Positions 44,403 through 56,600 of a stretch of 64,000 nucleotides of DNA are shown piece after piece (within the stretch, counting starts at the first letter, position 1; each line of letters begins with the position of its first letter). The notes beneath the pieces were generated by a model that saw only the letters and a program-made list of their open reading frames with translations, searched no databases and was not told the DNA's origin. The translations under genes and the position numbers were made by a program. Source of the DNA: Strix aluco (lineage: Eukaryota > Chordata > Aves > Strigiformes > Strigidae); NCBI RefSeq assembly GCF_031877795.1, contig NC_133931.1, positions 128,502,621-128,566,620 on the forward strand, read 5' to 3'.

Positions 44403-44601
44403 GGCGCGAGGCCGCGCGGGTGCCGGCGGCGGCGGGGCCGGCCCCATGTCCTCCCTGGCGGCGCCCCCGGCGCCCCCCCGCCCCGCGACCCGATCCCCGA
44501 CTCGCTCCCCGGCGCTGTCGCCGGCCCCCGGCCCCTCCCGCTGCGGCGGGGAGCGGCACAGGAACACCTCGGACGCCGGCGCGGGCCTCGGCGCCGCCCA
44601 G
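44395..44601 (+). CDS. CFAP69: CFAP69 coding exon 1 (start uncertain)
   Basis: 69 codons if the ATG at 44395 (cccATGG) is used; the only other in-frame ATG is 44446 (cccATGT, weaker). The encoded segment is rich in Ala, Pro, Arg and Gly and ends [14 protein letters not shown]. Only GERHRNTS vaguely recalls the human N-terminus. The donor and phase fit exon 2; the start is the weak point. Confidence 0.55.
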
Positions 44602-47600
44602 GTGAGCTTCCCCCGCGGCCGGGAGGCCCCCACCCCCCCCCCGCCGCGTGCAGCTGCCGCCGCCGCCGGCCCGGAGGCGCTGCCTGGGCCCGGCCGGGCC
44701 TGGCTGGGCTGGACTGGGCTTGGCTTGGCCGCTACCTCGGGCTGAGAACAAGCCCCGGTTTGTGCTCCACACAGCGTGGATTTACCCGACCGCGGGTAGA
44801 TTCATGCTGGTTCAACGTGGCACTTTTACATTTGAAGGTTTAAGCACTTTTAAAACACAGTCAACAACAAAAAGTTAAAAAGTGTGACTTTTCCAGGATG
44901 CACAGTTAAGATCAGTGGATCTGAATCACGTCATCAAACTACTCGAAGTTTCAGACTCAGTAAGTAAGCCTGATACCTCGTGATTTCAGTTACACAGGTG
45001 GTAATGGGGCTTAGAAAAATGTTTTATACGATTAATTTAGTACCTGCCCTAAATAAACCAGGTGGCACTGGTGGCTGGGGCTGCAGAGCACAAGGCTGAA
45101 GTATTTGTTCTGGTATTCGAACGCTTCTTCTAAAGATGGTAGTTGTAATAGGGAATTATATCAATGATGGTTTTGTATTAAAAAAAATATATATAACCCG
45201 GTACATCCTCACACAGGCACTTTTCCAGAAAAAAAGACAAAAGCATGTGCACTTAAAAGCTAGACATGCAAAATGGCTAGTTTATCTGGGAGTTTTAGAG
45301 TGCTGAAACCTACAGCTGAGAAACAGAAATACATACGGTTACTGAAAATATGTCGGGAATTTATGTAATTCCCAAGTTAACTGCTAACATTTTTCCGTGG
45401 AGCTGATTTTAAAGGAAGGAGAAATACACAAAGTTCAGTGTTGAGAAACAAGTATGACTACCTATCTACGCACGGAGGAGAGCGTGATCTCGTGGACTGG
45501 TTTTGGTCTCCACAAGAAGATCTGGCAGACTAAATTCACTAAGCCATCAGTTATTTTTGATCTAAAAACCTAATAATTTATATTCTTAAAACAAGATCTT
45601 GATTAAACCACATTTTAAGTTAGTGCCCCACAGACAAGTAGTTCATGTCCTTTTTTTTTTCCCCATCTGACAGAGCTGATAGAATAAACCTAATGACTTG
45701 AGGAAAAATGTACTGGATGATATTGCTTACTGCTTGTCTAGAGAGTATAAGGTATATGATAAAATGCCCTTAGGATTCTGGGCTTGTAGATTCCTGAAAC
45801 AACTTTCTGGCCTGCCTCAAATTGCAGTGCTCTTTCCCAGCGTGGAGGTGCTCAGAAGAGCTGGAATTAATGCTGCATATCACTGACTCACCCTGACATA
45901 TCCTCACTTCAGTTGTTTTCAACTTTGAATTTGCAGACTGTTTCCTAGTGGTGGCAAAGCTCTACTCTAAGCCACTTAGATCTACATTTTTATACATTTA
46001 TGGCTTGTGTGACATAGGTTTGGTTTTCTTATTTGTCTTTCACAGAATAAGAGAAAGAGCCCACACATTTGAACAATAGATGTAAGTTTTAAAAAGCCTG
46101 TTCAGTTATAAGAGCGCAGACTCCGTACTTAGAAAGGAGGCTTAATCAAGGAGCTAATCCTGCTGCAAAGCACTTTCAGAACTTCATTGTGTCTTGTGAT
46201 TTTTTAATCTGGTTTCCACTTTCATTTAAACTTAAAAGGGGATAAACGTAATCATTTAATGTTCTAAGGCAAACTGCAATTAAAACCTGCTTTTCATTCT
46301 TTTACTTAAGAAAGATTTGGAAAAAGAGCAGCTGAAAACTCTCAAGAAGGTAGTCAAGTGTTTTGAAAATGGGCTGGTATCCTTTTTGCCACTGTAAAGT
46401 TCTGGAGTCATGGTGTTTTATGTATGATAATGCTCTGACTTTCCAGCAAAGCATTTTATGATGTGCTGTGCTTCTACATGGAGAGCAGTGATGGTCCACA
46501 TACATTCTCATCATTGGCCTTCTGGTGCACACACAGCCAAGGTTGGTATGTTAGCAAGATTCTTGGATGCTAGATTAATTTACTACAAAATTCAGTAGAG
46601 GGATCTCACCTGTGCAGGGGTTGGGAGTGTTCAAGATGTGATTAGTGTACTTTCAACTCAGAATAGACAAGCATAATAATTGCCACTACTTAAGAAGCAG
46701 TAGATAAAATAGCAACGACTTCCAGTGAGGAGGCATTTTAAAAACAAATAATGTCAGACTAATTTATGGGAAACTTTTTTCCTATTTACATTACAAATTG
46801 AAAGACTTCCAATAATCAGAAGTACTAGGGAGGGTGTGCATATGGAAAAATGTCATTGATTTTGTACAGTTGCCACAGTGATTTAAGCTATCGCATTACT
46901 TCACAATTGAGTTGTGGCTAAGTACTTAACAGGCACTTGACATGAGTCAGTGGATTGGTAGTAACTTCTCAGTCACAGTGATCTGTTCAGTTTTGATCTT
47001 GTGCCTCTATCCTAAATTAGATATGTCCAGATTTTCAAAGTTTAGTCACTTGGGACTAGAGTAGGAAAGAATTTAAATACCTCAAGGCTGTCTCAGAATT
47101 TAGATAGGTAAATCTGACACTGTGATGTAAAAACTTTTCATCCTATGTTTTTAGATACTCAGTGCTGAACTTCCAGTGAGTTCAACTGATAAAGCTAAAT
47201 CAGATTTGCAAGAGTTGTACTTCTGTAAGATTGCTTCGAAAAACCTAAGTATTGACTCATATGCTTCATTTAGACATCTAACTTTGAAAGCACTTGCCTT
47301 GTTTTTTCTTGATTGTATCTTTAAAGTATGATAAATACAGTTTTCAACTTTTTCTGCTGATTCAGAGCAGCACAAACAGTCTGATTTCCTTAACTTTAAA
47401 TTAAAAGCCCCTTAAGGATTTAGCACAAATAATCAAAATTCTTAACCTGTGTGCAGAAAAAATGAATGAGCAAGAAGCTTTCACTGAGCCTTTATGTGAA
47501 CTTATTAAATTATGTGGGTAAGTACTTCAGCCATTCTTTTAGAGATTTAAACACTGCTTATTAACATGTTCATACATTTTCTAAGGCAACTGACATATCC

Positions 47601-50600
47601 ATACAGCACCTACCTACAAGGCATCTATATCTGCAAGGCATCTATTATATCATCCTTCCTTTTCATGAACTGTGTTTTCCTTGAGTCCAATTTCTGCTGG
47701 CGTGAAGGAGGGACCCATTTTAGCAGTTCAGTATCTGTGGAGCTACCGATTATGTAATTCAAAACTGTATTGTTATTGGCCCCAGCTTGCTTGGAAGCAA
47801 GATTCCCCAAGGTACCTGAGTAAGTTGTTCTGGGACTGCTGGCTTCAAACAATTCAGCAGCTAAGTCCTGCTGAGGTACGTTTTGCTGTTTCAAAACGTA
47901 CCTCAGAAGTATAAGTTTAAAGGCCTGAGGTGACACAAAGACCCTTTAATACCTTGAAGGCAAGCTTTACAAAATGGCAAGCCATATTGCAGAAGAGCAA
48001 GAACCACAAGAATTGGAGGATTTGGGATTTATAATTATTTTAAAAACATATTGCATGAGCTTTTGGGCATCTTCATTGTCATACAGTACTTTAAATTATT
48101 TGTAGAATAGAATTTAGGTGGTATCCACACTTGTCAGTAGTTATCTCCTCCTCAATAATTTAATAAAGGTACTTGTGGAATGCTTGTAACTACAGTTATT
48201 CCTGCATTCAATTATAATTGGAGAGAATAAGGAAGAGAAAAATTACGCCAGACAGAATATGAGTCGCACAGTAAACCACATCTTCAAACAGGTTTTTACA
48301 CAGCTTCCTCTTAGCTGTTAGGTTTAATAAGCGTAGAACTTCTCAGCTGCATCTTTCAGTTCTCTGGGCACCATCAGTTGTACTGCTTTCCTTTGCTGCC
48401 ACACAGTGGAGAATGAGAAAGTACATTACGAAGTTTCATTTTCTTCAGTGTTTGGCAGAAGCGTGACAAAACTGAGAATGAGTGTATAAAGTCGATGAAA
48501 TGTAGTTGTGAGTAAGATTTTTCAAGATTTTTCATCTCTTCCAGCAGTTCAGCAATAATTGTGGTTTCTGCAGTGAATATATTTTGGAAGATTGCACCCT
48601 TGAGTTTTGCTTTAATTTCTGTACTATGGAAATTCTACCACAATTCACTGCTACTTCATGTGACAGAGAAGCCTGTAACTAAAGGGAGAGGCTGTTATTT
48701 AAAATTTCCTTTCAGATGCTAGAAGTCATGTAGTAAAATTTTCCACTCTCTCATAACTGCTGCTGTTTACCTGTCTTCTTCCCAGTTGTTTTTCAACGTC
48801 TGATTCTTCTTTCTTCCCCCCATTTATTCCACTATTTGCTCTCTCCTTTCTTTTTCTCTGGCTATGTTTACAGAGGTAAGCCTACCGGAAAGCTGCTTCT
48901 ACACTATGAGCTGCAGAGACAGTAGCATAATATTGTAATGTTTACTGTTAGAGAATTTTTAGCACTTACATGTTTATGTCATATCTGAGTACTTTGCAAA
49001 TGTTATTGAATATTTCTTAATACCTTGTGTTTAAAAATAAACTTGTCATTGGGCTATTTGGGGTCAGTTTATTGGGTTTATTTTTATCCATACCAAGAGG
49101 CCTTGCCCAGGGATATGATTCTTTTTTTCCACTTCTGCATATGTCTGTGCATAGTGTAGCTCTGCAATAGCCTGATAGCACCTAGGTTCCAGTATTTAAT
49201 CTTCCACATTTAAGTGACATTTGTTTATTCACTATTTCTTGTTGCATTAAATATGAATTATGAAGATATTATCTATGAACATGTTCCACTACTTGCCAAA
49301 ATGTAATTGCCAGATTATGGAACTGGAACTTCAGTGTAGAATCAACATTGCCAAGAATGTGCTTGTCCTGGGAAAAGTGTCCTTATTTGCAAAAAATGTC
49401 AAGGAATAAGAGAAAAGCTATTGAGCTTTTCTGGTGACTTGATTAAACTGTTCTTCTGCAGTGTTTTAAGAATAGTTGTAATATTTTTAAATTTCATTTT
49501 GCAGGTTACCATTCCAAAAAAAGAAATTATCTGATGAAATAAGCTATTCTGTGGCAGTTTCAAAATCCATTGCACAACTGGGTGAGCGTAAACTGATATA
49601 CCACAATAAAATTATTATTATGCCATAATAAAATTAACTGTACTATTAGCGCAATTTTAATTTCTTACCTCCTTTGTAAATGTATGTAATTTTTTTCAAC
49701 TATTCATTCAGTCCTCTGTCTGCAGATTAGCTAGCAGAATTGCCTATTTGCCAATGTCAGAAGGTACATGAGATAACTTTATCAGTACAGCTGAAGAACT
49801 AAACCTGTCTATAGCCTGTTTCATTTCATTTTGCTCTGAGAAATGGGTGTATTACTATAAACACAGGCCTGGGATAAGAGGAACATGTATCCTTCCTGAT
49901 TCTTTGAAACCAAATGGAAGAAACAAGTGAGAAACGGTAACTCCTGACTCCCAACTCAAACCTTCAAAACCCAAAAGCCTGAGACCTATCACCTACAAAG
50001 GCAAAATACTAGTCAGTTTAGCGCCATGCCTTGCTAGGAGCAGCACTTTCTGACTTCAGCCTCTTGCTGCATCTGAGCCATGAGTTTCTATCTTTCTGAA
50101 ATCTGTTTTAAGAGACCTGTTGAGGAAAAAGTGTCAGTCATGACTTAATGTCACTGGACCTCTTAGTACCAAAATATCTTTTTACAAGCTTGCATGTCAC
50201 ATTTGTGATTTTCAAAGAAAATACTGCAAGCACTGTAGGTCAAAAAGGATTCAGAATAGAGCAGGAGTGGTATATCAGCTCACTTAATGGTAAAGAGGTA
50301 GCACAATCAGCCTGTCACAAATGAAAAAAAGATTACCTTTGAAATGCGTGAGAAAAAAATACTTGTAGAAGTCTGTTTTCACAGGTCCAAGTAGATAGCA
50401 GAATGGCCTCCTAGTTTCAGATAGTTTCAGATTCTCTTTAGAGTAGCATGTACAAAAAGACACTAAAACCTAAAAGATTGTTTATATTATCCATGTTAGG
50501 CACTGGTAGCTCTCAATGGAATTCTCTTTATCTTGTGGGAAAAGGTCTGTTTCTGTGCTCCCTTTATGTCATATCATGTTTGCTAGAAGAAGAGTTTCTG

Positions 50601-53600
50601 ACATTGTAATGATGACAACAACCTAGTGTAGTAGCTTGCTCCCGAATTCCACAACTTCTAGAATAACATCCGTTCTCTTACAAGGGTCTGTAGCCATAAA
50701 GCAGAGGAGATCACTTTTTGATTAAAATTACGCTACTCTTCCAAGGCCCCTTTTTCCTCTTCAGTGTGGGAGTCCCTGTCCCTTGAGTGTTTTATAATCA
50801 AACTTCGCATGAAATGACAGATTTGTAGGGGGTATTACCAAAGGAAACGTTAAGTACTGTAAATAGAACTGTTAAGATTACTTTCTAAAAAAATTAAGAA
50901 CTTTGTAAATTACATTTTTTTTCTGTTTCTGACAGGTTATTTGATGAGGGTTCCAAGCTCTCAAGTTAGAATACAAATCTGTAAGTGTGTTGTTAGCTTT
51001 TATAATACAGAGCTACCGAGAAAACTGCTTTCAGGTAAAGCACAGTATTTTGAAGCGTCACAAGAAATCAAGTGTTTATCATCCCAGCTACTTTGAAATG
51101 ATGCTTTTAGTTAGCCGTGGATTAATTTTTCTTTATAACTATAGTTACCATATCTCATATATTAAATATATAGCATCGGCAAATGTGCAATTAACATGTT
51201 TTTATAGAAATGCATACTCAAAATCTGAAATTAGTTCATCAATTAGCAAGGAATTAATTATTACATTTATGGGATTAGGATTAAATAGTATCCAGAAAAT
51301 GTGAAGTAGTCACAAGTTCTCTGAACAGAGGAAGAAAGAGTAGTTAGGATCAAAATTATAAGAAGGGAAATGTTATTTTCAACTTTGTATATGTGGCTTG
51401 GAGAGAAGCAGCTCTGGTTTCATTTATGTTGCTTGTGAGAGATAGATCTGAGCCCATGTAAATTTGATGGAGTTCGTATTATATGGACACAGTTGAGCAT
51501 AGGCTTTGAATAAATTTTGTGAGTTGTCTCTGCAGAAAGAGGCTGATGATGGCTGTGTACAAACTCAAGCATGATCCTCTGGTATTATAAATAGGCATGC
51601 AAACTGTCATCAGAATCCAGTACTATTTATTCCTTTGACCCTTATGATGGTGCCAGAGGCTGTTATCAGGCAAAGTCAGTCAGGATCCCTTCCTAGAGGG
51701 GCACAGGATCACGTGAGACAGCACTAGATTTATAGGCAGCCAAGCTACAGATGAACTTTGTCACAGTGTGGATCCAGAGTGCACGTGCGGGAGCATGCTG
51801 GATGTCAGTGTGCTCCCTTGCTGTGTTCCTAGAGCGTGGCACTAGTTCCTGTGCCCTCTTGCTAGTTCTCATTTATTTTAGGAGGCCTAGAGAAGCTGCA
51901 GCTGCAACAGCCCTCACAAGATTCTAGAAATATGAAAGTGTATAAATCTGGTTTTGCCTTACAAACGACTCAAATCCTGCAAGCAGCTATGCGTGCATTT
52001 AATGGTATATCTGTAAATAGTTCCATCAAGATAAGTGAATGATCAGGGGGCTGGAGCACCTCCCCTGTGAGGACAGGCTGAGAGAGTTGGGGTTGTTCAG
52101 TCTGGAGAAGAGAAGGCTCCGGGGAGACCTTATAGCGCCTTCCAGTACTTAAAGGGGGCTACAGGAAAGATGGGGAGAGACTCTTTATCAGGGAGTGTAG
52201 GGATAGGATGAGGTGTAATGGTTTTAAACTGAAAGGGGGAAGATTTAGATTAGATATAAGGAAGAAATTCTTTCCTGTGAGGGTGGTGAGACACTGGAAC
52301 AGGTTGCCCAGAGAAGTTGTGGCTGCCCCCTCCCTGAAAGTGTTCAAGGCCAGGTTGGACGGGGCTTTGAGCAACCTGGTCTAGTGGAAGGTGTCCCTGC
52401 CCATGGCAGGGGGGTTGGAACGAGATGATCTTTAAGGTCCCTAGTAAAAATAAGGGGAAAAATAGAAAAAAGTCAATGTTAAATATTGAGGGATTTTATT
52501 CTTCTCCTCCAGATTTAGTAAATAAGATATGTTATCTCAAAAATGAAGCATGTATTTCAGTCTGATTTTTTAAAGTCAAATTCTTCATCTCTAAGCATAT
52601 ATGTAAACCTTGCCAAAGTTTGATCCTGCAGAGTTCTATTACCTATAAAGTAATACTTAGAGCCTATCAGAGTTTATGCTTAGTTAAGACTCGTTTCACC
52701 ATGTGCGTTATCTGCATTCATCAGTCCTGCATTTCATGTCATTTAATATATATATTTGATAAGCTATTTAAGATAAATTTTACTTTCATGAGTTAGCATA
52801 TATAAATTTCTTTTCTTAATGCTTCCCCTTCCCATGTAGTTCAGTGATGAAATACGGATTTGCGTATGCATGGACAAAAGTAAAAACAGGGACACATTAG
52901 AAAGGCAATCTTATAAATCAGGGGTTAGATTCACATATTTTAAGTAATGCGATAATAAAAGGTATCAATTCTCTAGTGAATAGGCTACAGAAGAGAACTA
53001 GGTCCTGCACCAACAACTTACTGCATGACCTGAAGAAGGTTTTTCACCCCTCTATAACCATGCTCGTTATTTCATTCTGTAAATTCTAGGAAGCAATTAA
53101 TTTGTTTATATAGCATGTGTAAGTCTGTTGGATACGCTCTAAGCACTATTAATACTCAGATACAAGAAAAGCAGCTCTTGTTGGTTATTAAATTTTTTTT
53201 TCAATTGAATTTCGGGCCAAGGAAATATGATACTCGGTTCTCAATCCTTTCTTGAGAAGGGATGAATATTTTATAAAGTAACCAAAATTCTGAATATTTA
53301 CTGCATTATAACTTCAGCTATTGTATGTGCAGGTTACCAGCCAACAAGTGCAAACTATAAAATTCAGATGGCTGAGTTAGGAGGATTAGCAGAAACTCTG
53401 GTTTTGTCACTAGCATTAGTTGAAAATCAACTTACTGAGAAGTTGTGGGTACTTAAAGCTCTCCAGCATCTCTCCAGCTCCGGTTAGTACAAACTGTTCT
53501 TTCAGCAATCTCATTACTTCTGGTCTTAGATCATTTGTTTTCTGAACATGCCTAAACCAATTACTGACCTACAGGGAATTAATTATTCAGATTTTAATAA

Positions 53601-56600
53601 TTTCAGGAGTAAATTGCAGACTTATGATGAAGGCCCAAGCAGCCAGCAGACTCTGTTTGTATCTAAATGATGTTGATCCCTCCGGACAGCTGGTGTTCCG
53701 CTCCTCAGAAATCCTATGGAACCTGTTAGAAAACACCTCAAAAGAAGAAGTTGTTAATCAGCTCAGTAGCTTGGAATGTGTATAGTAAGTATAGGGAAGC
53801 ATTTTGTGGATTAATATTGTAATTTTGGAGACGTCTAAAGCATTGCTATTGTGTAGCATTTTGTTTGAAATTAATCGAGAGAAAATACAAAAGGGGAATG
53901 GAGGTCTCTCATTAAGTCCTCATTAAGTTTTCAGTATTAACATATCTGATTCTCCAAAATGGAAGTACTACTGGATCAGACCTCATAGCCAAGTAGCCCA
54001 TGATTTAGACCCCTCAGGCATCTATTTCTGTTTCAGCAAGTTATAGGTAGCACTGTGGCCTGTGAGATGCCAGAAAATGGTGTATGATGCAAGAGGTGCC
54101 TGGCAGATAGCTTACAAGCTCGGTGGCCAGGGTCCAGTTAAAAGCACATCCAGTCATCTTCAGAACTATTTCATTGTCAAGCCTCTCTTTATTTCATGAA
54201 CACAGCAATCCACCAGCAGTTGTTTCTGTTACAGGGCAAGAGGGAGATCAGGGTGCTCTGCTGCACAGTGCAGGAGGTATAGCCCTATCTGTTGCTCTGT
54301 ATGATGAAAAAGTTAATTGCACCATTTTCAGGCTCACGTATTAGGCTCGGTAGGCCAATATTACTGCACTGTTGAAGTGCTTATGTTATAAAATTGGTAG
54401 GAAATTCTATCCTATGATATACAAGGCTTAGTTGTAGATCCTGTGCTGGAGTAAATAACAAGTTCTCCCTTAGTGAGTTACACTGTTTTAACTATTTAGG
54501 ATTAGACCATTTCTTCTCAGTAATCATTCAACAGCATCCATTTCCATGCTTGAGTAAATATTGTGTCTTTCTATTAATCATTTATAACACATACAGTGGA
54601 AGGTGCAATTGGTAATACATGCACCTTGCATGTATGCTTAAATTGGATGTCTAGTGGTATACATAAGAATCCATTTAAAAATAAAGTTTTAAGTTACTTC
54701 TCTTGCAGTTAAACCCTAAGGCTTTGAAAAGTGTGATGCTGAATGAGGATTCATATACCTAGAGCTGTCTAAAACTAGAATATGAAAAGAAAAGGTAAAA
54801 TGTATTTCACTTTCTTTTAAGCGCTCTGAAAGAAGTATTTGTAGACCTTCTCATGCATGGTTTCCGGCATTATGATCGTCAGCTACGGAATGACCTCTTG
54901 GTGATTGCCATGTTACTGGCTCAAAACCCTGCAGCACCTATGATTGTAAGTATTTATAGTTATATTCCAAAGACTAATAACTTCTCCTTTGCTATTATAT
55001 ACTCGGTATTTTTCTCCATTGGGGTTCTAGTATTTGTTCTGCTCTGTCTCCAGTGCTTTTCTCTTTCTTAGATTTGCTGAGCAAGAAACCGTTTTTCTTT
55101 CTGCAATTCCCTTTACCTCAAAGAGACTTCAGATCTGTAGGTCATTAGCCTGGAGTACTAGCATCAACCTAATTTAATACTTAGAAATTTACACTAACTA
55201 TTCATGTGCAAAAGTTAATGTTAACTCCTGTATTCTTGTACAGATTCTCAGATGTGCCATTCTGTTACAATGAGTTTTGCATGAAACCTCATTTGTTCTT
55301 TGAAGATGTAGTAGTACAGGCTGTATTCAGAGGGCCCAAATTCAACCGAAGTATCTGTGCCTCATAACTGGGAACAAGAAGGTCCTCCAAAAATCAGCTC
55401 AGAAGCTCTAAATAAGATGCTGAGAAAATAATTACTTAGATCCAGTTAATAAGAGGCACATAAATTCTTTCTAAGACTAGGTGACATAAATGTAGTCCAA
55501 AATGCAATCATGACTTGCCTAAAAAGTAGATGACTCATTCCTCTATAATACTCCAGAATTTTTATGAGGAAACTGCAGAGAAGTTAATGTTTCATAAATA
55601 TTCTTTTACTCTCCTGTTTTACAGTTGAGATTTAGAACTTTACATGAAGTTGTGACATACATACTGAATAATTAAGCAATTCCTGTAGATCTATTGGCTG
55701 TTCAGGAATGGATTACGTTCAGGGAATTCATTGCTCAACTTGAGTAGAAGTTTCCCAATTGGCTGTATTACTTAAATAGATTTTATAGTCTGTAATAAAG
55801 ATTATAATCAAGCTTTCCATTTTATCACTAACCATTATGAAATGTCTGTTATACTATTGCAGCAACATATTTGATGTGTAAAACATTCAAATTGTTTATC
55901 TGGCTGTAGAAACAGAGCAGTTTTTTCCAACAAGATAAATAACCAGGACACATTATTCTAATTCCTTATACTACAAGAAAGAAAAATTGTTTCAATGCAA
56001 GGAAAAAATGAAAATGTTTTCATTTAGATTCTGTATTCTCAGCCTCCCTAGAGATTTTAACTTACTTTGCTTGTGGAGGTAAGTTACAAGGTATAAATAT
56101 CAGGTAGACAGAAACATTAACATTACTATTGAATTCTGCCTTGTAGGTAATACCAGAGAAATTATCATCAGAGTGTTTGGGGTTTTGTTCTTAATATGCT
56201 ATCCAAGCAACTTCAGAAAACTCTTGTATTTCACAAGACTGTAATTTAGAAATCAGCACAGGAATCTGAGCCTTTGAAAAGGAAAATCATTCTCTCACCA
56301 CAAGTAAAGTGGAAATTATATGGAAAGTAAAGCTTATAATGATATTCATTATGATTATCTCTGAGAACAAAACTGTCTGTTTGGTAATTGCTTACTAGTT
56401 TCCATCAGAATTTAGTACTACGTTAATCAGCAAGGAGAAACCATTAGTAAGTTTTAATGTTGTTTTTTATTTAACCACTTTGCAATGGCTTTGTAAAGAG
56501 AGTATAGCTACCATAGAGACAAAAGCTAATAGGCAATATAGTTGTGTACTAAAATATTTTCTTTAAAATTACTTTTGCAATATTTTCCTGATTGTTAAAA

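Larger units (their letters stand above)
43540..44740 (+). promoter_or_regulatory. CFAP69: CpG island, CFAP69 promoter and first exon
   Basis: About 1.2 kb of GC- and CpG-rich DNA, densest at 44100-44720, containing the first coding exon and its donor CCCAG|GTGAGC. Long open frames on both strands are GC-driven. It could be a bidirectional promoter, but no minus-strand gene is visible. Confidence 0.85.

Noticed and set aside
43653-44745. 326-codon minus-strand frame and extended plus-strand frames
   Set aside because: CpG island artefacts around CFAP69 exon 1. Only the 44395-44601 segment is supported, by its donor, phase and position.
47625-47936. 103-codon minus-strand frame in CFAP69 intron 4
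   Set aside because: Overlaps the hairpin region and has no recognisable similarity. Possibly part of an old repeat.
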